From an uncultured Halomonas sp. (GTDB lineage: Bacteria > Pseudomonadota > Gammaproteobacteria > Pseudomonadales > Halomonadaceae), in assembly GCF_947500835.1 (NCBI RefSeq), contig NZ_CANMTQ010000003.1:124001-188000 (forward strand): 64,000 nucleotides of DNA. Reading direction: 5' to 3'. Below are positions 25,215-34,046 of this stretch, in pieces; position 1 is the stretch's first letter; every line of letters begins with the position of its first letter. A program made the translations under genes and the position numbers. Under the pieces are notes generated by a model, which was not told the origin of the DNA, made no database searches, and worked only from the letters and a program-made list of their open reading frames with translations.

Positions 25215-26411
25215 TCAACTTGATGCATCAAGGCGCGCTTCAGAAATAGGGCGCTGGGCCAGCAGCCAGCCGAGCAGGATGAAACCCAGCATGCCGGCGA
25301 GGATGAAACGAAAATCGAGCCCCGCGTCCACCAGTACGCCCAGCAGTGCCGGAGCAATGCCGGTGGAAAAGACCATGGCCGCACTCAGGGTGGCGCGAAC
25401 CCGCCCTAGATGCTCGCTTCCCCACAGCTCGATCAACAGGCCAGTGGCGATGATTTCCTGCATGCCCATCGCGAGTCCTCCGCCGACCATCAAGGCCCAG
25501 ACCCCGAGATTGCCCCCCGCGACGATAGCCAGTACCAGCGCCAGCACATAAGGCAGCAGATAGAGTCTTGCCAAAAGCGCTGGACCCAGATGGTCGGCCC
25601 AGCGCCCACCAAGCAGCGCGCCAGGCAGCTTGGCCAGCCCCATGCCGGTGAGCGCCAGGGCATAGGCAGTCATGGTGGCGCCGAGATCGGCGGTCAATTG
25701 CGGCGCGAAGATGAATAGCCCCGTCATGGTGATCGGCAAGGCCATGAGCAGTGGCATCAACAGCCAGAAGCGCAGCTCGCACAGGGGGCGTGGTCCGGAC
25801 TGGCGAGTCGCAGACGTTGGCCGCGCTCTCGGCGCCGAAGGCCAGTCCAGCCGCCATAGCATCAGGGACCACAACAGCATAAGCGTTGCCCCCAGACTCC
25901 ACCACAGCTCACGCCAGGTCAGCCAGGCCAGCAGTGCCGCAATCAACGGAGGCAGGATCATCTCACCCAAGGGGATGCCCAGACTGACCAGTCCGAGCGC
26001 CCGGCCGCGATTATGCGTGAATTCCCGCCCGGTCAGGGTGTTGCCGAGATGGGTGAACAGCCCCTGGCCGCACAGGCGCACCAGCCCCAGGCCAAGCAGT
26101 GCCACCAGCGCCCAGGGGGAGAGGGTCAGCAGTGCGATACCGCCGAGCATGCCGCCCAGTACGATCATCAAAAAGCGCCTTGGGGCGATCCAGTCGACGC
26201 TTGGGCCAAAATAGAGCACCACGAAACCGGCGATCAAAGTGACAGCGGAGTAGGCCATGCCGAACTCCCCGGCACTGATGGATAACCGTTCGGCAATGGG
26301 GGTTTGGAACAGCCCGAGAAAATAGCTCTGACCCAGGCTGCTGGAGAGCATCGCCAAAAGGCCAATGCCCAGCAGGCCGCGATGTTCTCGTAACAGGGTG
26401 CGATAACCCAT
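25215..26411 (-). CDS. MFS transporter
   Basis: 398 residues from the ATG at 26411, which has AGGGAGA upstream. About twelve hydrophobic segments, with MFS marks between TM2 and TM3 (LYFGPSVDWIAPRRFLMIVL) and a positive loop in GGRWADHLG between TM8 and TM9. It begins GYRTLLREHRGLLGIGLLAMLSSSLGQSYFLGLF, typical of a Pseudomonas/Halomonas uncharacterised MFS group. It is divergent from polA, 129 bp apart. Substrate unknown. Confidence 0.85.
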   Translation of the reverse strand: MGYRTLLREHRGLLGIGLLAMLSSSLGQSYFLGLFQTPIAERLSISAGEFGMAYSAVTLIAGFVVLYFGPSVDWIAPRRFLMIVLGGMLGGIALLTLSPWALVALLGLGLVRLCGQGLFTHLGNTLTGREFTHNRGRALGLVSLGIPLGEMILPPLIAALLAWLTWRELWWSLGATLMLLWSLMLWRLDWPSAPRARPTSATRQSGPRPLCELRFWLLMPLLMALPITMTGLFIFAPQLTADLGATMTAYALALTGMGLAKLPGALLGGRWADHLGPALLARLYLLPYVLALVLAIVAGGNLGVWALMVGGGLAMGMQEIIATGLLIELWGSEHLGRVRATLSAAMVFSTGIAPALLGVLVDAGLDFRFILAGMLGFILLGWLLAQRPISEARLDASS

Positions 26412-26540
26412 CGAATCTCCCTGATGCTCGACGTCCTTGAAAGCCGCTAGTCTACCAGTCAATCCCGACACTATGCCTGACGCCTCGAGCGTGCTTGCGT
26501 ATCATGTTCGCATCGTACGCGCTATCAGGACGCCTTTTTT

Positions 26541-29318
26541 ATGGCCGCAACTCCCATCGTTCTCGTCGACGGTTCTTCCTATCTCTACCGCGCCTTTCAT
26601 GCGCTGCCGCCGCTGACCACCTCTCAGGGCAAGCCCACCGGGGCGGTCAAGGGCGTGCTCAACATGCTCAAGAGCCTGATCAAGCAGTATCCGGACAGCC
26701 CCATGGCGGTGGTCTTCGATGCCAAGGGCAAGACCTTTCGGGACGAACTGTTTGAACAGTACAAGGCCCATCGCCCGCCGATGCCGGATGATCTGCGCGA
26801 GCAGATCGAGCCCCTGCACGCCTGCGTTAAAGCCCTTGGCCTGCCGCTTCTATGCATCGAGGGGGTCGAGGCGGATGATGTCATCGGCACCCTGGCCCGC
26901 CATGCCACCGAAGCCGGCCGGGACGCGGTGATCTCCACCGGGGACAAGGACATGGCGCAACTGGTCAACGGCCATATCACCCTGGTCAACACCATGAAGG
27001 GCGAGACCCTGGATGTTGCCGGTGTGAAGGCCAAGTTCGGCCTGCCGCCGGAGCTGATCATCGACTTTCTGGCGCTGATGGGGGACAAGGTCGACAACAT
27101 TCCCGGCGTGCCCGGGGTGGGCGAAAAGACAGCGCTTGGCTTGTTACAGGGCGTTGGGGGCATGGATGCCATCTATGCCGATCTCGACAAGGTGACCACT
27201 TTGTCCGTGCGTGGCGCCAAGTCCCTGCCCAAGAAGCTCGAGGAGAACAGGGAGCAGGCTTATCTTTCCTACCAGCTCGCCACCATCAAGACCGACTGCG
27301 AACTGCCGGTGGGGCTCGACGATCTGGATATCGCCCACCCGGATCGGGAAGCGTTGGCCACGCTGTATCGTGAGCTTGAGTTCAAGAGCTGGTTGTCCGA
27401 GCTGCTCGAGGGCAAGGATCAAGGCGTCGATGACGTTGAAGGCAAGAATACACTCAGTGAGGAAACGGTCGAGGAAGATACCACTCTCGCCGCCCCAGAG
27501 CGGGACGATCACACCCTCTTGACCCAGGCCGAATTCGACGACTGGCTGGAACGCCTGAAGCAGGCGGAGGAGTTCTGCTTCGATCTGGAAACCACCAGCC
27601 TGAACTACATGGACGCGGAGATCGTCGGTATCGGCCTGGCGCTGAAAGCAGGGGAGGCCGCCTATATTCCCGTGGCCCACGATTATCTCGACGTGCCGGA
27701 TCAACTCGATCGCGAGGCGGTACTCAAGGCGCTCAAACCACTGCTGGAAGACCCGCGCAAGACCAAGATCGGCCAGAATCTGAAGTACGATATTTCCGTG
27801 CTGGCGCGCTACGACATTCGGGTGGTGGGGCCGTTGACCGACACCATGCTGGAATCCTACGTGCTTAACTCCACCGCCACCCGGCACGACATGGATTCCC
27901 TGGCGCTCAAGTATCTGGGCCAGAAGACCATCAGCTTCGAAGAGGTGGCCGGGAAGGGTGCCAAGCAGCTTACCTTCAATCAGGTCGCCCTCGAACAAGC
28001 GGTGCCCTACGCCTGCGAGGACGTGGATATCACCCTGCGCCTGCATCAGGCGCTGCGGCCCAAGGTCGAGGCGGAGGGGCGGCTAAGCGAGGTGCTGGAC
28101 AGCATCGAACGCCCGATGATCCCGGTGCTTTCCCGCATGGAGCGAAACGGCGTGGCGCTGGATGTGACTCGCCTGCACAATCAGAGCCAGGAGCTTGAAA
28201 CACGCATCCGCGAACAGGAAAAGGAAGCCTTTGAGATCGCCGGTCGGGAGTTCAATCTGGGTTCGCCCAAACAGCTCAGCGAAATCCTGTTCGAGGAGCA
28301 GAAGATCCCGGTGATCAAGAAGACCCCCAAGGGAGCGCCCTCCACCGCGGAAGCCGTGCTCGAAGAGCTGGCCCTGGACTATCCGCTGCCCAAGGTGATC
28401 ATGGCCCATCGCGGGCTTTCCAAGCTCAAGTCCACCTACACGGACAAGCTGCCCAGGCTGATCAACAAGAGTACCGGGCGCATACACACCAGCTACCATC
28501 AAGCGGTGACCGCCACCGGGCGGCTATCGTCTTCGGACCCCAATCTGCAGAACATCCCTATCCGCACGGAAGAAGGGCGCAAGATTCGACAGGCCTTCAT
28601 TGCCCGGCCCGGCTACAAGATCGTCGCGGCGGATTACTCCCAGATCGAGCTTCGCATCATGGCGCACCTGTCCGAAGACAAGGGGCTGCTGGATGCCTTC
28701 GCCAACGACCGGGACATTCACGCCGCCACCGCCGCGGAAGTCTTCGGCGTGGCCCTAAACAAAGTGCTCCCCGACCAACGACGCAGTGCCAAGGCGATCA
28801 ACTTCGGCCTGATCTATGGCATGAGCGCCTGGGGCCTGGGGCGGCAGCTGCATATCGAACGTGGCCAGGCGCAGACCTATATCGACCGCTACTTCGATCG
28901 CTACCCGGGGGTGGCCCGCTTCATGAACAACATCCGCTCCCAGGCCGCGGAAGATGGCTTCGTCGAGACCGTGTTCGGTCGGCGTCTCTACCTGTCCGAG
29001 ATCAACTCTCGCCAGCACGCAAGGCGTCAGGCTGCGGAGCGCACCGCCATCAACGCCCCCATGCAGGGCACCGCCGCGGACATCATCAAGTTGGCCATGA
29101 TCGACGTGGATGCCTGGCTCAATCCGCTAAAGGGTAAAAGTGAGTTCGATGCGCTGATGGTCATGCAGGTCCACGATGAGCTGGTGTTCGAGGTCAAGGA
29201 GGAACAGGTGGACGACTTCATCGGCAGCGTGAAACAACGCATGCAGAACGCCGCCGAACTCAAGGTACCGCTGATCGTCGAGGCGGAGGCGGGGGACAAC
29301 TGGGACGAAGCGCATTGA
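26541..29318 (+). CDS. polA: DNA polymerase I
   Basis: 925 residues, full length. The 5'-3' exonuclease domain fills about 1-290 ([40 protein letters not shown]). The 3'-5' proofreading domain follows with an intact motif I ([17 protein letters not shown]) and [10 protein letters not shown]. The polymerase domain has motif [12 protein letters not shown] (Asp near 698), motif [17 protein letters not shown] and motif [11 protein letters not shown] (near 878). Both nuclease activities should be functional. Three degenerate copies of its 3' part lie downstream (30563, 32763, 33891), while this copy is intact. Confidence 0.97.
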   Translation: MAATPIVLVDGSSYLYRAFHALPPLTTSQGKPTGAVKGVLNMLKSLIKQYPDSPMAVVFDAKGKTFRDELFEQYKAHRPPMPDDLREQIEPLHACVKALGLPLLCIEGVEADDVIGTLARHATEAGRDAVISTGDKDMAQLVNGHITLVNTMKGETLDVAGVKAKFGLPPELIIDFLALMGDKVDNIPGVPGVGEKTALGLLQGVGGMDAIYADLDKVTTLSVRGAKSLPKKLEENREQAYLSYQLATIKTDCELPVGLDDLDIAHPDREALATLYRELEFKSWLSELLEGKDQGVDDVEGKNTLSEETVEEDTTLAAPERDDHTLLTQAEFDDWLERLKQAEEFCFDLETTSLNYMDAEIVGIGLALKAGEAAYIPVAHDYLDVPDQLDREAVLKALKPLLEDPRKTKIGQNLKYDISVLARYDIRVVGPLTDTMLESYVLNSTATRHDMDSLALKYLGQKTISFEEVAGKGAKQLTFNQVALEQAVPYACEDVDITLRLHQALRPKVEAEGRLSEVLDSIERPMIPVLSRMERNGVALDVTRLHNQSQELETRIREQEKEAFEIAGREFNLGSPKQLSEILFEEQKIPVIKKTPKGAPSTAEAVLEELALDYPLPKVIMAHRGLSKLKSTYTDKLPRLINKSTGRIHTSYHQAVTATGRLSSSDPNLQNIPIRTEEGRKIRQAFIARPGYKIVAADYSQIELRIMAHLSEDKGLLDAFANDRDIHAATAAEVFGVALNKVLPDQRRSAKAINFGLIYGMSAWGLGRQLHIERGQAQTYIDRYFDRYPGVARFMNNIRSQAAEDGFVETVFGRRLYLSEINSRQHARRQAAERTAINAPMQGTAADIIKLAMIDVDAWLNPLKGKSEFDALMVMQVHDELVFEVKEEQVDDFIGSVKQRMQNAAELKVPLIVEAEAGDNWDEAH

Positions 29319-29363
29319 ACACGCGCCCCGCGAGACTCAAGGAAAAACGACAGGAGTAACGAC

Positions 29364-29750
29364 ATGGCCAAGCAGCCGGCAAAACCCGCCGTGCATATTC
29401 CTGGTGGCGACAAGCGTTCAGGGCAGTTCGACTGGCGCGGCGCCGTCGAGGGGGCCGACCTCAACAGCGACGTGACGATCCTTTTCTTTTTCACCGACGA
29501 GGTAGGCAAGGGGCCCAGGTGGCACGTGCACCCCTATGACGAGATATTCATCATCAAGCGCGGCAAGGCGCGGTTCAAGATCGGCGAGCAGTACATCGAC
29601 GCCGAGGAGGGCGACGTGCTCGTCGGCCCCGCCGCCGTGCCCCACAAGTACGAAAATCTCGGGCCCGGGCCGCTGGAAAGCATCGACATCCACCTGAGCC
29701 GCGAGTGGATACAGACTGACCTCGAGGACCCCGACGAGTGCGCGAAGTAA
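29364..29750 (+). CDS. Cupin-domain protein
   Basis: 128 residues with one cupin barrel: motif 1 PRWHVHPYDEIFIIKRGKARF (metal ligands His, His, Glu) and motif 2 EGDVLVGPAAVPHKYENLGP (His). GGAG precedes the ATG. It starts 45 bp behind polA on the same strand and may be read from the same transcript. Single-domain cupins of this type bind a metal and can be enzymes or sugar-binding proteins; nothing here fixes the function. Confidence 0.85.
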   Translation: MAKQPAKPAVHIPGGDKRSGQFDWRGAVEGADLNSDVTILFFFTDEVGKGPRWHVHPYDEIFIIKRGKARFKIGEQYIDAEEGDVLVGPAAVPHKYENLGPGPLESIDIHLSREWIQTDLEDPDECAK

Positions 29751-29786
29751 GCGTTTCGACGCAGCCCTTCGGGGCCGCTCATCAAC

Positions 29787-30509
29787 TCAGCGTTTTCGAC
29801 GCCGAGAAGGCTCGGATCGAATCATCTTGACCCGAGCTTTAAATCGAGCCGAGGACGATGGATTGGCGCGAGCATTCTTTTTCGACGTTATGGGACTCTC
29901 CACCCAAGCAAAGGTTGGCAGTGAAATGCCCCAGTAAATAGCCGTTAGCCGTATGCTCAGGATAATGACAAGCGCCACGCCGATGCCGAGTATATTGTTC
30001 AACTCTGATACGAATATGATGGCGTAGGCGATGCCGCCGGCAATCGAGGCGGTGGCATACACTTCCCGGCGCAGCACCATGGGCACTCGATGCGCCAACA
30101 CATCGCGGATCATCCCCCCGGCGACGCCGGTCATCATTCCCATCAATACCGCAACGATACCGAAATGACCCAGCGTCAGCGCCTTGTGCGCACCGATCAC
30201 CGTGAACAGGGCCAGCCCGAAGGCATCCGTCACCGGCAGGAAAGTGCGGGTCAATCGGTGAATGTAGTGAAATCCCAGCACGGACAGAAGTACTGTGGCA
30301 AGAATGACCCAGAGATAGCTCGGCGCGGTCACCCAGAAAACCGGCACCCCTAACACCAGATCTCGCAGGGTGCCACCGCCGATGCCTGTCACCGCGCCCA
30401 ACACGAACATGCCGAAAGGGTCCATGCGGGATTGACAGGCGACGATCACCCCTGAAAAGGCGAAGACGACGACGCCCGCCAGGTCCAGCCAATAAATCAG
30501 ATTGCTCAT
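29787..30509 (-). CDS. TRIC-type cation channel family protein (UPF0126/YadS)
   Basis: 240 residues from the ATG at 30509. Two copies of the UPF0126 repeat are visible: LDLAGVVVFAFSGVIVACQSRMDPFGMFVLGAVTGIGGGTLRDLVLG (read in parts) and the second with DAFGLALFTVIGAHKAL followed by MTGVAGGMIRDVLAHRVPMVL. The repeated GGGxxRD / GGMIRD motifs are the family hallmark. Seven membrane segments are expected. Bacterial TRIC homologues conduct monovalent cations such as K+. The C-terminal 35 residues are strongly basic, which is longer than usual. Confidence 0.88.
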   Translation of the reverse strand: MSNLIYWLDLAGVVVFAFSGVIVACQSRMDPFGMFVLGAVTGIGGGTLRDLVLGVPVFWVTAPSYLWVILATVLLSVLGFHYIHRLTRTFLPVTDAFGLALFTVIGAHKALTLGHFGIVAVLMGMMTGVAGGMIRDVLAHRVPMVLRREVYATASIAGGIAYAIIFVSELNNILGIGVALVIILSIRLTAIYWGISLPTFAWVESPITSKKNARANPSSSARFKARVKMIRSEPSRRRKR

Positions 30510-30562
30510 TGCATCCACCGAGTTTAACCGTTACCAGCCTATCCCTGCAGCAACGTATCACC

Positions 30563-30662
30563 ATCGGCAGCGTAAAGCAGCGTATACAAAACACCGTAGG
30601 GCTCAGGGTATCGCTGATTGTCGAGTCAGAGGCAGGGGGACAGACGGGACGAAGCGCACTGA
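30563..30662 (+). pseudogene. Degenerate copy 1 of the polA 3' end
   Basis: About 100 bp that align end to end with the last 99 bp of polA (29220-29318), about three quarters identical by eye. It keeps readable IGSVKQR, SLIVE and EAG, and reaches the position of the polA stop (TGA 30660-30662); one extra base shifts the final codons. Divergence looks like an old or foreign polA copy, not a recent duplicate. Confidence 0.8.
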
Positions 30663-30735
30663 GGTTGGTGAGACGACTTAGCCTGGTAAGGCCTAGGTGG
30701 GCATGACTAGGAACCAGGCGTAGAGCACAAGAACG

Positions 30736-31356
30736 CTACCTGGCCGTGCCGGCCTGAGGCGTGTAGAAAGCAAACTCACCGACTTCGGCGGTCTTGGTAT
30801 ATTCCGCGGCCCAGGCGGGGTTCACCGTTCTATGGTGGAAATAGAGTGCGCCGTCGGTGCGATCCGCCAATTCCCGATTGAGTGCCTTGCGTGCTATTTC
30901 CTTGGCAATTGCGTAAGACTCCTCATTCGCTGCGACGTCCGGCCGGCCATCGCACCACCAGGAAAACTGGCAGGCCCCTTGCTCGCCGCCTTGTCTGACG
31001 ATTCCACACACCGTGTCTGGAAACCCTTCCTGGCCGAGCCGGTTCATGACCACGTTGGCCACGGCTTCCATGTCTTCTGTTCCCACTCCTCGGGTCTCCC
31101 AGTAAACGGTGCGTGCAAGACAGGTGATGGCATCGTCCAAGGGTTCATCTCCGGCCGGGTCAACCGCCTGGGCTTCGGATTTCGTGATGGCCTCGGGTGC
31201 AGAAGAGGAGGCATTGCCATGCGTCGACGCCACGCGCTGTTCCAGCGCTTCTGCCTTGTTTTCGGCAGTATCCGCCTTCCGGGACTGGTCAGCTGCAATC
31301 GCAGGATTCACTAGAAGAAGTGCCGCAAGACAGGTCGTTATCCATACACGGCACAT
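30736..31356 (-). CDS. Cell wall hydrolase, SleB family
   Basis: 206 residues from the ATG at 31356 (AGAGG upstream). A signal peptide leads (CRVWITTCLAALLLVNPAIAA), then about 60 low-complexity residues, then the Hydrolase_2 (SleB) domain: CLARTVYWETRGVGTEDMEAVANVVMNRL with the catalytic Glu in WETRG, followed by CQFSWWCDGRPD and ALYFHHRTVNPAWA. SleB-type enzymes cut peptidoglycan; in non-sporulating proteobacteria they are envelope hydrolases of unclear timing. It stands between polA fragment 1 and the haloacid dehalogenase gene. Confidence 0.88.
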   Translation of the reverse strand: MCRVWITTCLAALLLVNPAIAADQSRKADTAENKAEALEQRVASTHGNASSSAPEAITKSEAQAVDPAGDEPLDDAITCLARTVYWETRGVGTEDMEAVANVVMNRLGQEGFPDTVCGIVRQGGEQGACQFSWWCDGRPDVAANEESYAIAKEIARKALNRELADRTDGALYFHHRTVNPAWAAEYTKTAEVGEFAFYTPQAGTAR

Positions 31357-31537
31357 GATCGAACCTCTTGGTGGCTGCAATCTGGTTAGTGCGGCTGGTT
31401 GGGCAGTCTTGGCCGCATCGAAGTGCCTGTGCAGTGTAGAGTGAGGAAAGGCGGCTGGTTCGCTATAGCGACCAAATCATTGGGGGCCTCGTTGCAGTCA
31501 GTGGTATTAAATTCATCACGTCGAGTAGTTGCGGGAT

Positions 31538-32242
31538 ATGAATACTCAAAACTCAGTTGAAATCCTTGCTTTTGATGTCTTTGGCACCGTCGTCGATTGG
31601 CATGGCTCGATCGCGCGAGAGGTCGATGCGCTAGGGCTAGGCGTCGATGGCGGTGAGTTCGCGCTTGCCTGGCGGGCAGGCTACAAGCCGGCGATGCAGC
31701 GGGTGATGTCCGGTGAAAAAGGGTGGACGCTGCTCGATGACCTGCATCGCGGCATCCTGGACGACGTGCTGGTGCAATTCGGCGTGACCTCGCTATCGGA
31801 AGAACAGAAGCGCGATCTCAACAGGGCCTGGCATCGTCTGGACCCTTGGCCCGATGCGGTGGAAGGACTGACCCTGCTCAAGCGTCGCTTCACGATCTGC
31901 ACGCTTTCCAACGGCAATCTGGGGTTGCTCGCCAACATGGCCAAGCGCGCCGGTCTGCCCTGGGACTGCATCCTCGGCGCGGAGGTGTTTCGCCAGTACA
32001 AGCCGCATCCGGATACCTATCTAGGCGTGGCGCGGGTGTTTGATCTCTCCCCAGCGGCGGTAATGATGGTGGCGGCGCACCAGAACGACCTGGATAGCGC
32101 CCGCGCATTGGGCCTCAAGACGGCCTATGTCGAGCGCCCTCAGGAATTCGGTGCCGCCAATCCCAAGGATGTTTCAGCGTCACCTGCCAACGATTTTCAT
32201 GCCACATCGCTGTTGGACTTGGCCGACCAGCTAGGGTGCTGA
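31538..32242 (+). CDS. Haloacid dehalogenase, type II (L-2-haloacid dehalogenase-like HAD)
   Basis: 234 residues from the ATG at 31538. HAD motif I is ILAFDVFGTVVDWHGS (nucleophile in AFDVFGT), motif II is in CTLSNGNLGLL, the motif III Lys is in FRQYKPHPDTYLGVA, and motif IV is MMVAAHQNDLDSARALG, where the His/Asn/Asp set replaces the usual GD and is typical of type II haloacid dehalogenases. It removes halide from 2-haloacids or acts on a related small acid. A broken second copy of its 5' end lies at 33542, so the gene family was duplicated or acquired twice in this region. Confidence 0.9.
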   Translation: MNTQNSVEILAFDVFGTVVDWHGSIAREVDALGLGVDGGEFALAWRAGYKPAMQRVMSGEKGWTLLDDLHRGILDDVLVQFGVTSLSEEQKRDLNRAWHRLDPWPDAVEGLTLLKRRFTICTLSNGNLGLLANMAKRAGLPWDCILGAEVFRQYKPHPDTYLGVARVFDLSPAAVMMVAAHQNDLDSARALGLKTAYVERPQEFGAANPKDVSASPANDFHATSLLDLADQLGC

Positions 32243-32264
32243 AGCGCAGGGTTCTGTACTTTTA

Positions 32265-32552
32265 TCACGCAGTAGACAACTTTTTGACTTGTAGCTCATG
32301 GCGGCGCTGCTCTGCATGCCAAAGCTCATACTGGGATTGCTGATTGAGCCAGCTTTCGGCCGAGGTATCAAAAGCGATAGACAGCCGGATAGCCATTTCC
32401 GGGCTGATGCCCGCATTTCCGTTGATAATCGCACTTAACGTCTTGCGACTGACACCGAGTGCTTTCGCCGCAGCAGTAACCGAAAGGTCAAGCGGCTCAA
32501 GACAAAGTTCTTTTATCACTTCACCAGGATGGGGAGGGTTATGCATCAACAT
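32265..32552 (-). CDS. higA: HigA-family antitoxin (XRE helix-turn-helix)
   Basis: 95 residues. The start [46 protein letters not shown] (read in parts) is the HigA/VapI consensus; the helix-turn-helix is [19 protein letters not shown]. It is the second gene of a higB-higA pair, 9 bp behind the toxin gene. HigA neutralises HigB and represses the pair through its DNA-binding domain. Since the toxin gene is shortened here, HigA may be an orphan antitoxin. Confidence 0.9.
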   Translation of the reverse strand: MLMHNPPHPGEVIKELCLEPLDLSVTAAAKALGVSRKTLSAIINGNAGISPEMAIRLSIAFDTSAESWLNQQSQYELWHAEQRRHELQVKKLSTA

Positions 32553-32561
32553 GATAGTGCC

Positions 32562-32759
32562 TCAATGGTAGTCTTCGTAGTTCACTGCCTCGGCATCGCC
32601 ATTATCGAAGCAAAACGTCACGCGCCAGTTACCACTTACCGTAACTGACCACATTCCCAAGCGATCGCCCTTGAGTTCGTGTAGCCGGAGCCCCGGCAAA
32701 TCCATATCTCTAGCGCCTGAAGCGGCATTTAGCCGACCGAGGATGAGCCGAAGCCTCAC
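32562..32759 (-). pseudogene. higB: HigB-family toxin, 5'-truncated
   Basis: The frame from a GTG at 32759 codes for 65 residues (VRLRLILGRLNAASGARDMDL ... WSVTVSGNWRVTFCF ... NYEDYH), which match the C-terminal two thirds of HigB/RelE-type mRNA interferases of about 92 residues. The usual first 25-30 residues (start with an SF/RFF-containing strand) are gone; upstream sequence switches at 32760 to a piece of polA. No Shine-Dalgarno sequence precedes the GTG. The later catalytic-strand residues remain (WSVTV, NWRVTF), so weak function cannot be excluded, but loss is more likely. Confidence 0.75.
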
Positions 32760-32762
32760 GTC

Positions 32763-32828
32763 GGCGGCAGGCTGCAGAGCGCACCGCCATCAACGCTCCT
32801 ATGCAGGTCCATTACGAGCTGAGCTTTA
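32763..32828 (+). pseudogene. Degenerate copy 2 of polA (internal deletion)
   Basis: Reads [13 protein letters not shown] as in polA near 29027-29065, then jumps to VHYEL, the equivalent of polA VHDEL near 29170. Thus about 100 bp are missing between the two. In intact polA both junction points carry ATGCAGG, so deletion between 7-bp direct repeats explains the join. The left border coincides with the truncation of higB. Confidence 0.8.
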
Positions 32829-32861
32829 TTCCCAAGTAGTTAGATTGCGATCATGGCTAAA

Positions 32862-32887
32862 ATAAAGTACGTTTAAACGTACTTTAT
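32862..32887 (+). promoter_or_regulatory. Perfect 26-bp palindromic operator of the phd-parE pair
   Basis: ATAAAGTACGTTT and its exact reverse complement stand back to back, giving a perfect 26-bp palindrome 20 bp before the antitoxin start. A further half site AAGTACGTC follows at 32889-32897. Toxin-antitoxin pairs are usually self-repressed at such sites, so this is the predicted operator for the antitoxin and toxin-antitoxin complex. Confidence 0.8.
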
Positions 32888-32906
32888 CAAGTACGTCGAG
32901 GTCAGC

Positions 32907-33188
32907 ATGTCCAGATTCAAGGTCAACGAAGATATTCGTCCTTTGTCCGAATTTCGGGCAGGGGTCGCGTCCTTTGTGAAGCAGCTCCACGAGACGCAAC
33001 GGCCCATGGTGCTTACACAGCATGGTCGTGGTGTGGCCGTACTGATGGACGTACAAGCTTTCGATCGGTTGCAGGAGCGTCTTGAAATACTGGAGGAGAT
33101 ACACCGCGCCGAGGAACAGCTGGCGTCTGGCGAAGGTGTGGCGCATGACGAGGCCCGGTCCAGAGTGTTGAAAGGGTTTGCGCAGTGA
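32907..33188 (+). CDS. Phd/YefM-family antitoxin
   Basis: 93 residues. The N-terminal Phd/YefM DNA-binding fold is seen in VNEDIRPLSEFRAGVASFVKQLHETQRPMVLTQHGRGVAVLMDVQAFDRL (read in parts), and the C-terminal helical tail (ILEEIHRAEEQLASGEG) would wrap the toxin. GAGG precedes the ATG and a perfect palindrome lies upstream. It overlaps the toxin start by 4 bp, the usual antitoxin-first order. Confidence 0.9.
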   Translation: MSRFKVNEDIRPLSEFRAGVASFVKQLHETQRPMVLTQHGRGVAVLMDVQAFDRLQERLEILEEIHRAEEQLASGEGVAHDEARSRVLKGFAQ

Positions 33189-33481
33189 AGGTGGAATGGT
33201 CGCCGCTGGCATTGGAGAAAGTCGAGGATATCGCGCAGTACATTGCCAGGGACAATCCAGATGCTGCGTGGCGCTGGGTAGATGAATTGTTCTCGGTAGT
33301 TGAGCGACTCGCCGAGTTCCCTGAAAGTGGTCGCGTTGTCCCGGAAGTTAAGATACACCGCATCCGCGAGGTGATTTTCGGAGCCTATCGGGTAATCTAC
33401 AGCGTAAGAGACAGGATTGAGGTGCTTACAGTACGCCATGGCAGCCAACAGCTTCGCCTCGATGAAGTTGGTGATGACTGA
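33185..33481 (+). CDS. ParE/RelE-family toxin
   Basis: 98 residues of the RelE/ParE fold: VEWSPLALEKVEDIAQYIARDNPDAAWRWVDELF at the start, FPESGRVVPE in the middle and EVIFGAYRVIYSVRDRIEVLTVRHGSQ at the end. The ParE-like features (long N-terminal helix pair, IREVIFGAYRVIY) suggest a ParE-type gyrase poison over a ribosome-dependent RelE. It overlaps the antitoxin gene. The pair appears complete and probably works, stabilising this mosaic region. Confidence 0.9.
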   Translation: MKVEWSPLALEKVEDIAQYIARDNPDAAWRWVDELFSVVERLAEFPESGRVVPEVKIHRIREVIFGAYRVIYSVRDRIEVLTVRHGSQQLRLDEVGDD

Positions 33482-33541
33482 CGTAGCCAAGACATTGAGT
33501 CTGTACGGTTCTATGCGCCGTAATTGGCTCGCAAGTTCATA

Positions 33542-33686
33542 ATGGATGCGATGAAAAGACTAGCAGATTTGCAAATCCTCGCCTTCGACGTTTTCGGCAC
33601 CGTGGTCGACTGGCATGGCTCGATCGCCCGGGAAGCGAAGCGATGGATCTGGGCGTAGATGGCGCTGAGTTCGCACTGGCCCAGCT
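33542..33686 (+). pseudogene. Broken 5' copy of the type II haloacid dehalogenase gene
   Basis: Starting at ATG 33542 it reads MDAMKRLADLQILAFDVF and GTVVDWHGSIARE, the same HAD motif I as the intact gene at 31538. A small deletion then shifts the frame; the continuation MDLGVDGAEFALA appears in another frame. The similarity stops near 33686. The nucleotide sequence differs clearly from the intact copy, so it is a second homologue, not a fresh duplicate. Confidence 0.85.
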
Positions 33687-33720
33687 CTTCCAGGGCATTG
33701 ACCGACTTCGGTGCTCTCAT
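33679..33720 (-). pseudogene. N-terminal fragment of an unassigned gene (possible M15-type peptidase start)
   Basis: From an ATG at 33720 with AAGGAGAT upstream the frame reads MRAPKSVNALEELG, which looks like a genuine protein start; from memory it resembles the start of a family of M15-like peptidases. The likeness ends after about 14 residues where the HAD fragment begins. The identification is tentative. Confidence 0.35.
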
Positions 33721-33890
33721 GGAATCTCCTTAACAGCACTGGGTGTCTGGCCGCATTGTCCTCGAAGAAAGGCGCCGGGAACAGCGGGCTGACATTTGTA
33801 GGATCGTTAACGCTGACCAAGCTGCGCACTGCGGCTATCTCTCCGAGGACAGAGAAACCTGAATGCTTTTGCCAAGGCGTCAGACTGGCG

Positions 33891-33951
33891 CGTTCAAGTC
33901 GGCACTGATCGTCGAGGCCGAGGCGGGGATAATTGGGATAAAGCGCATTAA
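33891..33951 (+). pseudogene. Degenerate copy 3 of the polA 3' end
   Basis: About 61 bp matching the last 60 or so bases of polA, with CTGATCGTCGAGGC and GAGGCGGGG identical and the stop position retained (TAA 33949-33951 for polA TGA). It resembles the intact polA end more closely than copy 1 does. Confidence 0.8.
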
Positions 33952-34046
33952 GGCAGTGAAATGAAGACAGCCGGACAGAAGAAGGATGATAGATTAATGT
34001 CAATGGGGCGGATTTCGGCCAGAAGTGGACTTGCAGGTGGCCTTGA

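Noticed and set aside
25220..25231. TTGATGCATCAA palindrome resembling an FNR box
   Set aside because: The spacer is two bases instead of four and the site lies at the 3' end of the MFS gene, not before a gene.
31457..31473. TCGCTATAGCGA palindrome upstream of the HAD gene as an operator
   Set aside because: It is short, with no regulator gene beside it and no second copy; it may be chance.
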